Positions 11,106 through 19,576 of a stretch of DNA of 64,000 nucleotides are shown piece by piece (position 1 is the first letter of the stretch; each line of letters opens with the position of its first letter). Below the pieces are notes generated by a model. It searched no databases. It had not been told where the DNA came from and saw nothing but the letters and a program-made list of their open reading frames with translations. A program made the position numbers and the translations under genes. Source of the DNA: a virus; IMG/VR virus record IMGVR_UViG_3300031951_000074, positions 1 to 64,000 of that record, one strand, 5' to 3'.

Positions 11106-11600
11106 ATGGGAACAAACACAAACAAGCGAATTCCTGTAAAATGGATTCGTGACAAAGCAAAAAGTGCATACCAAAAACAAGACCATTGTTTTGTGTGTGG
11201 TGTGGAGTTGGACTTAGAACTACACCACTTAGGGTCAGTTACCCTATTATTGGAGCGCTGGTGCAAGGGTAGGGGGTTAGTCTTAAAAACGGATGACGAC
11301 GTTTTAAACATTCGTGATGAGTTTATTGAAAATCACCAAACAGAATTGTACAAAGACGTTTATACTCTTTGTAATCATCACCATGTTTTATTACACTCCG
11401 TTTTTGGAAAAGCGCCACCTCTGTCAAGCGTAGCCAAACAGCGTAACTGGATTGAGATTCAAAAGAACAAAAAAACCGATAAGATTGTTTTAAACAGTAA
11501 CATTCTTACTTTTAGCAGTTTTTACGGAAATTTTGAGTCCTTTAAACCATTGTACGAGAAAACAAATGAAAATAAGCACCGTATTCAAGAACTGGATTGA
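11106..11600 (+). CDS. HNH endonuclease next to terminase
   Basis: 164 aa with AAGGA before the ATG. C28 and C31 (CFVCG) with H40-H41 (LELHHLG) begin the beta-beta-alpha metal fold, and YTLCNHHHVLLH (87-97) supplies the remaining ligands and catalytic His. The middle is expanded (residues 45-85) relative to minimal HNH proteins. HNH proteins coded beside terminase bind the large subunit and are needed for DNA end cleavage in several cos phages; a homing-type role is the alternative. Its last 35 nt overlap the portal gene in another frame. Confidence 0.85.
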   Translation: MGTNTNKRIPVKWIRDKAKSAYQKQDHCFVCGVELDLELHHLGSVTLLLERWCKGRGLVLKTDDDVLNIRDEFIENHQTELYKDVYTLCNHHHVLLHSVFGKAPPLSSVAKQRNWIEIQKNKKTDKIVLNSNILTFSSFYGNFESFKPLYEKTNENKHRIQELD

Positions 11601-12744
11601 AAAACTCAATCCAGCTCAAGTTGTTATATCACGAGAAGAAGGTAGTTTAGTTGACACAACCAGTATCATCACTTACAAACAAGCGTTTGATAGGTTGGAA
11701 AGTGTTAACAGAGGCGTAAACATGATTGTTAGCGCCTGCAGCGGACTAGACTACGACATAAAAGATAAAAAATTAGATGGTGTATTTCAAGGAATGCGCC
11801 AAAAAACGTTAAACACAATATTAAATTATCAGCCAAATCCTTATCAAAGTGTTCAAGAGTTCCGACGTAACATATTCACAGACTTTTTATTAGACGGAAA
11901 TGTGTTTTTGTACTGGGACGGAGCGTCACTTTACCATTTACCAGCTGAAAATGTAACAATAGAAACAAGTGCAAAAACATTTGTTAGTCGTTACAACTAC
12001 AACTCAGAAATATTCTTCAAACCAGAAGAAGTGTTACACTTCAAAGACTTGAGTAGTAAGAGCATTTATCGTGGTGATAGTCGGTTACAGAGCTGTGATC
12101 GCAACATAAAAACTCTTTACAAAATGCAAAATTTTCAGGATGGATTCTTTGAAAATGGAGCTGTAATGGGAATGGTGTTGACCTCAGAAAACACACTGTC
12201 CCAGATTGCAAAAGACAGAACAATTCAAAACTGGACTTCAAAGTACAACCCTAAACTGGGTCCGCGGAAGCCAGTTATATTGGACAGCGGATTGAAGCCT
12301 GTTAAGCTGGGTGATGAAAGCTTTAAAGATTTAGATTTTGACAATTCTATCAAAACTCACGACAGCAAGATTTTAAAAGCACTTGGAGTTCCGCCTATCT
12401 TGTTGGAGGGTGGAAACAACGCAAACATTAGTCCTAACTTGAGATTGTTTTACCTAGAAACAGTAATTCCCATCTTAAATAACTACGTTTCAAGTTTAGA
12501 AAGATTCTTCGGATACGATATTGCTCCAGTGACAAGCAACGTATCCGCGATGCAGCCTGAGTTGAAAGACTTGGCTGCCTACTACACAACACTAGTAAAC
12601 GGAGGGATTTTGAGTCCAAACGAAGCTAGAGTTGAACTTCGCTACCAATCAAAGCCAGACTCGGATACTTTAAGAATTCCAGCAAATATTGCTGGGTCAG
12701 CAAGCAATCCAAGTACGGGCGGACGACCAAGCGAATCAAATTAA
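11566..12744 (+). CDS. Portal protein (HK97-type)
   Basis: 392 aa from ATG 11566. An upstream in-frame ATG at 11533 has no ribosome site and lies deeper in the HNH gene. The order of parts fits HK97-family portals: N-terminal strand region, a wing domain around VQEFRRNIFTDFLLDGNVFL, the clip and stem part with LSQIAKDRTIQNWTSKYNPK, then ILKALGVPPILLEGGN and FYLETVIPILNNYVSSLERF near the crown, ending NGGILSPNEARVELRY. A dodecamer forms the unique vertex for DNA entry. The C-terminal Ser/Gly/Pro tail is flexible. Confidence 0.9.
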   Translation: MKISTVFKNWIEKLNPAQVVISREEGSLVDTTSIITYKQAFDRLESVNRGVNMIVSACSGLDYDIKDKKLDGVFQGMRQKTLNTILNYQPNPYQSVQEFRRNIFTDFLLDGNVFLYWDGASLYHLPAENVTIETSAKTFVSRYNYNSEIFFKPEEVLHFKDLSSKSIYRGDSRLQSCDRNIKTLYKMQNFQDGFFENGAVMGMVLTSENTLSQIAKDRTIQNWTSKYNPKLGPRKPVILDSGLKPVKLGDESFKDLDFDNSIKTHDSKILKALGVPPILLEGGNNANISPNLRLFYLETVIPILNNYVSSLERFFGYDIAPVTSNVSAMQPELKDLAAYYTTLVNGGILSPNEARVELRYQSKPDSDTLRIPANIAGSASNPSTGGRPSESN

Positions 12745-12754
12745 AAGGAAGCAC

Positions 12755-14686
12755 ATGGATAAAAACAAAGTACTACGAATAAATAGTGCTTTTTCCATTA
12801 AAAGTGATGCCTCTAGCGATAGTTCTGTTTATATCGAGGGCTATGCAAGCACAAACGATGTGGACAGGCACGGAGACGTTGTCCCTAGTAGTGTGTGGGA
12901 AAAAGGCATCCAAAACTACTTGAAGAATCCAGTTGTGTTAGCATACCACGATCATGGTCAGCCCATTGGTCGTATGGTAGAACACAAAGCGGACTCTAAA
13001 GGGTTATGGATAAAAGCCAGGGTTAGCTCTGCTGCAAAGCAGTTTGGTTTAATCAAAGACGGCATACTATCCGCTTTTAGCATTGGATTCCGCGTTTTAG
13101 ACGCTGAGTACAATTCTGCAGCAGAAGTATTTTTAATCAAAGAACTAGAGCTGGTAGAGATTTCGGTCGTAAGTGTTCCAGCAAATCAAAATAGTCTTTT
13201 TGAACTATCTAAGGCGTTTAACACGCCTGAGGAATTTAAACTTTTTAAGGAGCAGTTTGCACTTCGTAGCGAATCAGCTAAAGGGCTTGAGTCCAAAGAA
13301 GCAAACAGCAATAAATCAAAGGAAATCATTATGAATCCAGAAGAAATCAAGCAAATGGTTGCTGAAGCAGCCAAGTCAGCCGCAGAGGCTCTAGTAAAAG
13401 AGCAAAAGATTGCTCAAGAAAAAGCAGAAAAAGAAGCCCAAGAAAAGGCTGCTTTCGAAGCAAAGGTAAAAGAAGCAGTACAAGTACATATCAAGACTGT
13501 TGATACCGGTGCTGAAAAGCTATTAAAAGAAGTTCAAGACCGTCTAGAAGCAGAGCGGGTTGCTAACAAGTCAGCTCTTGAAGGCCTACACGCCTCCATT
13601 AAAGAAAAGGCTGCTGAACTAGAAGCCATGCAAAAGTCAAAGATGACCTTTGCCGACAAGCAGACCCAAGACGCCGTAAGTTACAGCGAAAAAGAGAATG
13701 CAGTTCTTTTGGCCAAGGTCATGGGCAAGAGCATTGACAACACTCGCTACGGCAAGACAATCATTGAAAAGGCCGGTGCTCACCAGCCAACAAACGCCAA
13801 TGTTAACTACTGGGAAACAGAAGTTAGCATGAACATGGAAAACGAAGTACGTCGTCGGCTAGTAATGGCTCCTCTAATGAGAGGCATTGCAATGCAGACA
13901 AACGTAATGAAGATTCCTGTAAACCCAGAAGCAGGTGTTGCAACTTGGGTTCAGAACAGTGAGTTCGGTACTGCTAACTCAGCAGGTGCAGCTCAGACTC
14001 ATCAACTAAAAGAAATCACATTGAGCGCCTACAAGGTTGCAACACGTGAGTACTTGGCCTACGAAGAAGAAGAAGATTCAATGCTTGTTCTACTTCCAGT
14101 AGTTCGTGACGGTATGATCCGCAGAGTTGCTCGTGCAGTTGACAAGGCCATGATTAACGGTGCTGGTACTGCCAGCGATCCAGTACAAGGCGTTGCAATG
14201 TACGATGCCACATCAGCTGTAACAGTTGATTCAAGTGCTGCCGTAACAGTTGCAAACATGCGCTCTCTACGCAAGGACTTGGGTGCTTGGGGTCTAGATC
14301 CAGCCGAATTGGTTTATGTTGTAAACACCGAAGTTTACTACAACCTATTGGACGACACCAACTTCCTAACAGTTGACAAGGTCGGCGATCGTGCCACATT
14401 GCTAACTGGTCAGATCGGTGCTATCGGTAACACACCAGTTGTAGTAAGCGGAGAATTCCCTGCTATCGCTGAAGGTGCTGCTACTGCATCAACAAACATC
14501 GCAGCATTCTGCTTTGCTCCCTCTAACTTCTTGGTTGGTAACCAGCGCGGTCTACGTGTTGACACCGACAGCCTAGTAGAGACACAACGCAGAGTATTAG
14601 TTGCTTCACTACGTACTGGTCTAGTACAGCTTACAACCAACCTTGGTCCAGCTGTTTCTACACTACGCTACGTTAACGCAGCCTAA
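12755..14686 (+). CDS. Prohead protease-major capsid protein fusion
   Basis: A 643-aa polyprotein from ATG 12755 (AAAAGGAAG site). Residues 1-155 are the HK97-type serine protease: YHDHGQPIG has candidate catalytic H65, GILSAFSIGFRV the nucleophile (S106 or S109), and ELVEISVVSVPAN the Glu (E135). Residues 190-320 are a long Ala/Glu/Lys coiled coil, the scaffold-like delta region. Residues about 340-643 are the HK97 capsid fold (ITLSAYKVATREYLAYEEEE, then SNFLVGNQRGLRVDTDS near the end). The protease should cut the scaffold off during maturation. Most relatives have separate protease and capsid genes. A strong internal start at codon 193 would give capsid without protease. Confidence 0.9.
   Translation: MDKNKVLRINSAFSIKSDASSDSSVYIEGYASTNDVDRHGDVVPSSVWEKGIQNYLKNPVVLAYHDHGQPIGRMVEHKADSKGLWIKARVSSAAKQFGLIKDGILSAFSIGFRVLDAEYNSAAEVFLIKELELVEISVVSVPANQNSLFELSKAFNTPEEFKLFKEQFALRSESAKGLESKEANSNKSKEIIMNPEEIKQMVAEAAKSAAEALVKEQKIAQEKAEKEAQEKAAFEAKVKEAVQVHIKTVDTGAEKLLKEVQDRLEAERVANKSALEGLHASIKEKAAELEAMQKSKMTFADKQTQDAVSYSEKENAVLLAKVMGKSIDNTRYGKTIIEKAGAHQPTNANVNYWETEVSMNMENEVRRRLVMAPLMRGIAMQTNVMKIPVNPEAGVATWVQNSEFGTANSAGAAQTHQLKEITLSAYKVATREYLAYEEEEDSMLVLLPVVRDGMIRRVARAVDKAMINGAGTASDPVQGVAMYDATSAVTVDSSAAVTVANMRSLRKDLGAWGLDPAELVYVVNTEVYYNLLDDTNFLTVDKVGDRATLLTGQIGAIGNTPVVVSGEFPAIAEGAATASTNIAAFCFAPSNFLVGNQRGLRVDTDSLVETQRRVLVASLRTGLVQLTTNLGPAVSTLRYVNAA
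13331..14686 (+). CDS. Nested in-frame major capsid protein start
   Basis: In-frame ATG at 13331 (residue M193 of the fusion) is preceded by AAAGGAAATCATT, a Shine-Dalgarno as good as that of the full gene. It would yield a 451-aa protein, MNPEEIKQMVAEAAKSAAEA onward: exactly the scaffold-plus-capsid part, without protease. That solves the stoichiometry problem of a fused gene, since hundreds of capsid subunits are needed per few proteases. The start falls at the domain boundary. Direct evidence would be N-terminal peptides. Confidence 0.6.
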   Translation: MNPEEIKQMVAEAAKSAAEALVKEQKIAQEKAEKEAQEKAAFEAKVKEAVQVHIKTVDTGAEKLLKEVQDRLEAERVANKSALEGLHASIKEKAAELEAMQKSKMTFADKQTQDAVSYSEKENAVLLAKVMGKSIDNTRYGKTIIEKAGAHQPTNANVNYWETEVSMNMENEVRRRLVMAPLMRGIAMQTNVMKIPVNPEAGVATWVQNSEFGTANSAGAAQTHQLKEITLSAYKVATREYLAYEEEEDSMLVLLPVVRDGMIRRVARAVDKAMINGAGTASDPVQGVAMYDATSAVTVDSSAAVTVANMRSLRKDLGAWGLDPAELVYVVNTEVYYNLLDDTNFLTVDKVGDRATLLTGQIGAIGNTPVVVSGEFPAIAEGAATASTNIAAFCFAPSNFLVGNQRGLRVDTDSLVETQRRVLVASLRTGLVQLTTNLGPAVSTLRYVNAA

Positions 14687-14692
14687 TAAAAT

Positions 14693-14718
14693 CGGGGAGG
14701 AATTCCTCCCCGTTTTTT
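14693..14718 (+). terminator. Terminator after capsid gene
   Basis: CGGGGAGGAA and TTCCTCCCCG, perfect 10-bp arms, then TTTTTT. Confidence 0.9.
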
Positions 14719-14765
14719 CTAAGCAGATAGTGGTCTGTTTAGAAAAAACAAACCAGGAGTAATAC

Positions 14766-15335
14766 ATGGGACTAAATTTGATTACATTACAAGAATACAA
14801 AACATACAGTGGAATCAACAGTCCAAATGAAGACGCAACTATTAATTCTTTGATTCCAAAAGTATCAGATTTCGTAAAAACATACTGCAACCGCACTTTT
14901 ATCGACTGGGTGAGTGAGCCTAAAACTGAAGTCTTTAGCGGTGGTGTGGCATACTTGCCACAAGAGTTTCCAATCAAGAGCGTCTTGAGTTTGGAATACT
15001 CACAAGACTACGGCAACAATTATACTGAATTGGTGGAGTATGTCGACTGGGTGTTAAACAGCACCGGCGATATCGTCTTGATTAACGGGACGGGAATATT
15101 TGACACCAGACCAAACAGTTATAGGTTAACGTACTTTGCTGGATTGGATGCAGTCCCTGGCGATTTGAAATTGGCTGTTATGGACTTGTTGACGTACTAC
15201 AGACGCAATGATAGCGCAATTCATAGCACAAAAGCAGCCGGGTCGAACTCAGTACAGATTGAATACATTTCAACCACAAGTCTTCCAGCACACATCAAAC
15301 GGGTGTTGGACTTGTATGTAAATAACTACAATTAA
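14766..15335 (+). CDS. Head-tail connector (HK97 gp6-like)
   Basis: 189 aa with CCAGGAG as ribosome site. It begins MGLNLITLQEYKTYSGINSP, and continues with DATINSLIPKVSDFVKTYCNRTF, the two-helix opening of gp6-type adaptors that form a ring beneath the portal. The remaining part is longer than in HK97 and strand-rich, then closes with a helix bundle (LKLAVMDLLTYYRRNDSAI). It joins the portal to the head-closure proteins. Its place right after the capsid gene agrees. Confidence 0.8.
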   Translation: MGLNLITLQEYKTYSGINSPNEDATINSLIPKVSDFVKTYCNRTFIDWVSEPKTEVFSGGVAYLPQEFPIKSVLSLEYSQDYGNNYTELVEYVDWVLNSTGDIVLINGTGIFDTRPNSYRLTYFAGLDAVPGDLKLAVMDLLTYYRRNDSAIHSTKAAGSNSVQIEYISTTSLPAHIKRVLDLYVNNYN

Positions 15336-15337
15336 TC

Positions 15338-16987
15338 ATGAGTATTCCTTTTTCTACCTCCGCTAATATAAATAACTTTTTGTTAGGTATAGCAGCAGAA
15401 GAGGCACTTAATAATAAAGAAAAAGAAAAAGCCTTTAAAAGATTAGATCTTGAAGTATCTCGTATAAACAACAATCTAAGAGAATCATACGACGCACTGA
15501 TTCCAAATGTTTTTGTAGCAGATTGTGTTAGTTTTACAAATTTAATAGTAAACAGATTAAAACAAAATCCGGAAAAGTTTTACGACGATCCTAATGTCGG
15601 AAAAGACATTATAAAAGCCTTTGCAGATACAAATAGTCCTGAGTATAAGGCACTACTAAAAAGAATAGTTCGTTTGGTAGGTTTATATCATGCAAAGCTG
15701 CTTAAAGAACAGAATACTACAAATCCAATACTAGAATTAAACAATTTAGCCAGAAAATTATTTAGTAGAACTCGCAATATAGAAAACGTTGTTAGTGCAA
15801 GAGTTTTAGGTGTAGATTTTGGTAAAAATATAAGAAAAGTTTTCGGTAATAGAAGTGTATTGGCAGCAATAGATCCTGGATTAGGTAGCTCTAATACTGT
15901 TTTTGTATTCTTTTCGAGTAGTTTTAATTCTATTGGTAATAGTTTCAGAAATGCAGTATACGATCCACTACTACAATACATAAGAACAAGACTTGGATAT
16001 GTTGATACCAGTAGTAAACTAACTATTGGTTCCATTGTTAACTTAGGTCACGCAGCGCTTGTAAATGATCTAGGTGGTTGGGTAAATAGCCCAGCTTTTG
16101 CAAAAACATTATTTACAGTTGCTAGTGGTGGAAGCAAGAAATTTGCTCCAAAAGAACTAGAGCAAGCAGCATCTTTCTTCAAGAAAGAAAGTCGCATTAT
16201 AGAGAATAAAATCGAAGTAAGCAAAGAACTTACTTCAGTAGAAGAAGGGTACGGCATACTTCTTTCCTTGGGAGTAACTTTTACTAACTTTGAAGATGCA
16301 GTTATAAACAGCGATAGAGGTAGAAGGTATGAAGGCCCAACAGTACGTTTAATAGGTGATTCAAAGGTACAACCTCTGTCTACAAAACAAAAAGACATAT
16401 TAACAAACAAACTGTTTAGGCTAGTACTAAGAGCCAATCCTATTCTCGCCAGAAGCGGTAAAAATATAAAAGAATTTATAGAAGAGTCTTTTGTAAATAT
16501 AATTCAAGGCAAAAAAACAAAATCTGTAAAGTATAAATATCAAAAAACTCAGAAAAGTTTAAAAACAGTTTTTGTGCCTGTAAATAAGAAAATTACAGAA
16601 AAACAGAAAACAAAAGTTTCTACTAAACTGCAGCCTTTAGATATTTCTAAAGTACAGGAAAAATCTCCAGCTGATCTACTTACCCTAATCAACAGCAGGC
16701 TTCACGACACCATAAAAGCCAACATGGGCACCGGCGATAATCGAGATGTTTTGAACTATAGAAGTGGGCGTTTTGCCACCAGTGTAAAGGTTGAAAGACT
16801 GTCTACCAGCCGCATGGGCATGATAACGGCATTTTATACTTATATGAAAAATCCGTATGCAACGTTTTCAGGCGGCGGACTTCAGCAATTTCCACGGTCA
16901 CGAGACCCTAAGCTGTTAATAAGTCGTAGTATAAGACAAATCGCATCAGATCTAGTAACCAATCAATTGAGGGCTGTAAATGTCTAA
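15338..16987 (+). CDS. Neck or head-completion protein of unknown type, 549 aa
   Basis: Placed between connector and tail terminator, where head-closure or minor capsid proteins are coded, but far larger than the 100-150 aa of usual stoppers. It opens with a long helical region (NNKEKEKAFKRLDLEVSRIN), has a central beta-rich part (VFVFFSSSFNSIGNS), a Lys-rich stretch near 400 (GKKTKSVKYKYQKTQKS), and a C-terminal 100 residues (TIKANMGTGDNRDVLNYRSG, then PRSRDPKLLISRSIRQIA) that look like a separate conserved domain, perhaps the neck part. Local codon use is AT-rich. Function is inferred from position only. Confidence 0.6.
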   Translation: MSIPFSTSANINNFLLGIAAEEALNNKEKEKAFKRLDLEVSRINNNLRESYDALIPNVFVADCVSFTNLIVNRLKQNPEKFYDDPNVGKDIIKAFADTNSPEYKALLKRIVRLVGLYHAKLLKEQNTTNPILELNNLARKLFSRTRNIENVVSARVLGVDFGKNIRKVFGNRSVLAAIDPGLGSSNTVFVFFSSSFNSIGNSFRNAVYDPLLQYIRTRLGYVDTSSKLTIGSIVNLGHAALVNDLGGWVNSPAFAKTLFTVASGGSKKFAPKELEQAASFFKKESRIIENKIEVSKELTSVEEGYGILLSLGVTFTNFEDAVINSDRGRRYEGPTVRLIGDSKVQPLSTKQKDILTNKLFRLVLRANPILARSGKNIKEFIEESFVNIIQGKKTKSVKYKYQKTQKSLKTVFVPVNKKITEKQKTKVSTKLQPLDISKVQEKSPADLLTLINSRLHDTIKANMGTGDNRDVLNYRSGRFATSVKVERLSTSRMGMITAFYTYMKNPYATFSGGGLQQFPRSRDPKLLISRSIRQIASDLVTNQLRAVNV

Positions 16988-17423
16988 AAGAAGTTCAATA
17001 ACAAAAGCCCTGAGTACAAAGATCAATGAATTATTGGTGGGTGATAATAATTACACTACCAATTTGTACAACAACTGTTATCCCTACTTAAAGTTCTGGG
17101 ATGAAGTAGACAACTTTCCCAGCATCTATATAACACCAGGCAGTGAGACCCGTGAATACTTGCCCAGTAACTTTACTTGGGGGTTCTTGAACTTGAGTGT
17201 TAAACTGTACTGCAAGGGTGAGAATAGTAGTCAAGATTTAGAAACCCTATTAGAAGACTTTGAAAACGCAATAGATGCAAACAGAGTGTTGACTTATGAC
17301 GACGTCAACAGTCTAGAAACAACAGAAATCCTTGTTGTCAGTATAACAACAGACGAGGGGTTGTTGGCTCCGTATGCAGTAGGAGAAATAAATCTGCAAG
17401 TACGGTATGAATTACCGCAATAA
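16980..17423 (+). CDS. Tail terminator-like protein
   Basis: 147 aa. ATG 16980 overlaps the previous stop by 8 nt with TTGAGGG upstream. The protein starts with a helix (SSITKALSTKINELLVGDNNY), followed by alternating strands (PSIYITPGSETREYLP, WGFLNLSVKLYCKG) and a helix with a C-terminal strand (GEINLQVRYELPQ). This alpha/beta sequence pattern and the position before the major tail protein match lambda gpU-type terminators, which cap the tail tube and receive the head. No motif is decisive. Confidence 0.65.
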   Translation: MSKRSSITKALSTKINELLVGDNNYTTNLYNNCYPYLKFWDEVDNFPSIYITPGSETREYLPSNFTWGFLNLSVKLYCKGENSSQDLETLLEDFENAIDANRVLTYDDVNSLETTEILVVSITTDEGLLAPYAVGEINLQVRYELPQ

Positions 17424-17492
17424 AGCTGCTATATAAAACAGATAAATATCTAGTAAATAATAGCGCTTTTTTAATCCAAAAAAGGAAAAATT

Positions 17493-18629
17493 ATGGCATT
17501 AAATCTAGTACGTAATAGTAGAGTTTTCTTTACCACAAACGTAAACAGCGACGGAGTAGTAAATACAACTGGTATTACTACATCTAATACTTGGGAAATA
17601 CAGGTTCTGGATGGGTTAAGTTTTAGTCAGGCCACAACATCAGAAACTGTAACGGTTAATGAGGCTGGTGCAACTCCAACTCGTGGACAGAGATCGTTCA
17701 ATACGGCTCTAAATCCAGTTGAGTTTTCTATGAGCACCTATATTCGTCCAAAACTACTAACAGCACCAGATCCAGACGAAATTCTTGCAGAAGAGCGCTT
17801 CTTGTGGAATGCTTTTGCAGGAGTAGACGCTATCGGTACAGCAGCAGGAGCTGTAGGCTGGACAACAGGAGCATCTAGTTCCACAGTAGCATTTACAAAC
17901 AGTAACAAACACCAATTCCAAAAGTTTGGATTAATCATAGTTATTGATGGTGCTGCTTATCTCATCGATAACTGCTCACTAAACCAAGCATCGATTGACT
18001 TTGGTCTAGACGCAATTGCTACAATTGCTTGGAGCGGTCAAGGCACAGCACTACGTCAGCTAGAGACCGTAACACTAGCAACCAATACTTTTAGTGGTGG
18101 CTTAACCGGTACAGCAACAGGTAAGGTAACGGATGCAAAGTATTTAGCAAACAAACTAAGTACCGTTACAATACAAGCAGGTATTACAGGTACTGGCACC
18201 ACATACACACTACCTGTAACCGGTGGAAACATTACTTTTGCTAACAATATTACCTACTTAACTCCAGCTAACTTAGGTATTGTTAACCAACCAATTACTT
18301 ACTTCTCTGGTACTCGTGCTATTAGCGGTTCTTTAAACTGCTATCTACGTACTAATGAAGAAAATAGTAGCGCGGATCTGCTGAGCGAATTACTAACAGG
18401 TGCAGCAACGGATATTGCCCCAGGATACGAAATTATTATTTCTATCGGCGGCAGCAGTGGAACACGAGTTGTTATCACAATGCCTGCAGCAGTATTACAA
18501 ATCCCATCAGTAAATACAGAACAGGTTGTTTCAACAACAATCAACTTTACTGCTCAGGGAAGCGCAAGTACAGCGTACGATATTACTGCAGCAAACGAAG
18601 CAGAAATCAAGTATTACGCAGTTGCTTAA
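17493..18629 (+). CDS. Major tail (tube) protein
   Basis: 378 aa with AAAGGAAA as ribosome site. It starts MALNLVRNSRVFFTTNVNSD, the usual opening of tube proteins, and carries the tube fold with long Thr/Ser-rich strands, such as QPITYFSGTRAISGSLNCYL and the C-terminal VSTTINFTAQGSASTAYDIT. An insert around 120-260 may form a decorating domain. Hexamers stack to make the tail tube; length is set by the tape measure protein coded next. Position before the frameshifted chaperone pair supports the call strongly. Confidence 0.85.
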   Translation: MALNLVRNSRVFFTTNVNSDGVVNTTGITTSNTWEIQVLDGLSFSQATTSETVTVNEAGATPTRGQRSFNTALNPVEFSMSTYIRPKLLTAPDPDEILAEERFLWNAFAGVDAIGTAAGAVGWTTGASSSTVAFTNSNKHQFQKFGLIIVIDGAAYLIDNCSLNQASIDFGLDAIATIAWSGQGTALRQLETVTLATNTFSGGLTGTATGKVTDAKYLANKLSTVTIQAGITGTGTTYTLPVTGGNITFANNITYLTPANLGIVNQPITYFSGTRAISGSLNCYLRTNEENSSADLLSELLTGAATDIAPGYEIIISIGGSSGTRVVITMPAAVLQIPSVNTEQVVSTTINFTAQGSASTAYDITAANEAEIKYYAVA

Positions 18630-18635
18630 TTTACA

Positions 18636-18661
18636 AATCAGCGGGAGCAATCCCGCTGATT
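18636..18661 (+). terminator. Stem-loop after tube gene
   Basis: AATCAGCGGGA and TCCCGCTGATT, 11-bp stem with a 4-nt loop, weak T tract. It may attenuate so that the tube is made in excess. Confidence 0.6.
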
Positions 18662-18681
18662 AATAACCAAAAAGGAAAAAA

Positions 18682-19095
18682 ATGTCAACAAAAGTTTCTC
18701 TTAAGTCTTTGTTAGTTCCCTCAAAGAACATTGAGGTAGAATATCCTGGGATGCCTGGCTTTGAGATTTCTCTCAGCTTTTTAAGCCGTGAAACCCTGCA
18801 GGCCATTCGTAAAAAGAGTACAAAGACTAGCTTTAAAAACCGCCAACCAGTTGAAGAACTCAACGACGACTTATTCTTAGAGCTTTATGTAAAAGCCTCT
18901 GTTGTTGGTTGGAAAGGTTTAAAGATTCGTTATCTAGAACAGCTTGCACCAATCGATGTAAGTGGTTTAAATCCAGATGATGAACTGGAGTTCTCAGAAG
19001 AAAATGCATTGTACTTGATGAAGAGCTCTTCAAACTTTGATGCGTTTGTCTCAGAACAGGTAACAGACTTGGGAAACTTTTCGAAGACCAAATAA
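18682..19095 (+). CDS. Tail assembly chaperone, short form (gpG-like)
   Basis: 137 aa with AAAGGAAA before ATG 18682. It opens MSTKVSLKSLLVPSKNIEVE, with an early strand region, then the helix RETLQAIRKKSTKTSF and a long acidic helical part (NPDDELEFSEENALYLM). This is the pattern of gpG chaperones that coat the tape measure protein before tube assembly. Near its end the ribosome meets a slippery heptamer, GGGAAAC (19071-19077), in the right frame for -1 slippage. The short form ends 18 nt later. Confidence 0.85.
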   Translation: MSTKVSLKSLLVPSKNIEVEYPGMPGFEISLSFLSRETLQAIRKKSTKTSFKNRQPVEELNDDLFLELYVKASVVGWKGLKIRYLEQLAPIDVSGLNPDDELEFSEENALYLMKSSSNFDAFVSEQVTDLGNFSKTK

Positions 19096-19463
19096 GTCTT
19101 TTATTTGATAAACTAGATAACTGGTTGCAGAATGCAGATGTTAATGTTTCAAAAGAAACATACATCGAAATGTGTGAGATGATGGGCACAGAGCCCAATG
19201 AGGACGACATGCCGTTAGACATGTCTGACTTTCCAACGGAAGCACAGCAAGCAGTTCAAGTATTTGGTTTGTTAAAAGACATTTGGGATCCTTTCGGCGG
19301 GAACTATTTGGGCAAAGATTTGTCAATAATATTTCAAGTCTTTGACTTACTAGAAATAGATCACAATTCTCGCAAATTGATTTTCAAGATTGTGCAGCAC
19401 TTGGATAGTTGCAGAGCAGCAATAATAAAGCGCAAACAAGATAGTAAAAAGCCCTCTAAATAG
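18682..19463 (+). CDS. Frameshifted tail assembly chaperone (gpGT-like)
   Basis: A -1 slip on G-GGA-AAC at 19071-19077 moves reading into the frame that is open to 19463. The fusion would be 260 aa: 132 codons of the short form, then LFEDQISLLFDKLDNWLQNA and an acidic T domain (YIEMCEMMGTEPNEDDMPLD) of 128 residues. The T part recruits the tape measure, the G part the tube protein. The T frame has no ribosome site of its own. The stop codon lies in the stem of the following terminator. Confidence 0.85.
19071..19077 (+). promoter_or_regulatory. Slippery heptamer GGGAAAC
   Basis: Codons GGA (19072) and AAC (19075) of the upstream frame re-pair as GGG and AAA after -1 slippage, the X-XXY-YYZ rule. 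Confidence 0.85.
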
Positions 19464-19474
19464 AGGGCTTTTTT
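19446..19474 (+). terminator. Terminator after chaperone genes
   Basis: AAAAAGCCCTCTA and TAGAGGGCTTTTTT with a 2-nt loop. Confidence 0.9.
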
Positions 19475-19493
19475 ATGCTTAAAATTTATAGGT

Positions 19494-19522
19494 TTGACAC
19501 TTTTTAGCCTCTATGATATAAT
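19494..19522 (+). promoter_or_regulatory. Consensus promoter of tape measure gene
   Basis: TTGACA (19494-19499), 17 bp, TATAAT (19517-19522): a full sigma70 consensus directly after a terminator, so the tape measure gene is separately controlled. Confidence 0.85.
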
Positions 19523-19576
19523 CTGGAGTAAATAAAGAATACCTGTAAATTTTTACAGAAAAACACAGGAGAACCT

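Noticed and set aside
11533-11565. Longer portal N-terminus
   Set aside because: ATG 11533 lacks a ribosome site and adds residues unlike portal proteins; ATG 11566 begins MKISTVFKNW, a usual portal start.
19125-19463. Independent 112-aa gene after gpG
   Set aside because: No ribosome site at its ATG, and a slippery heptamer in phase explains it as the frameshifted T domain.
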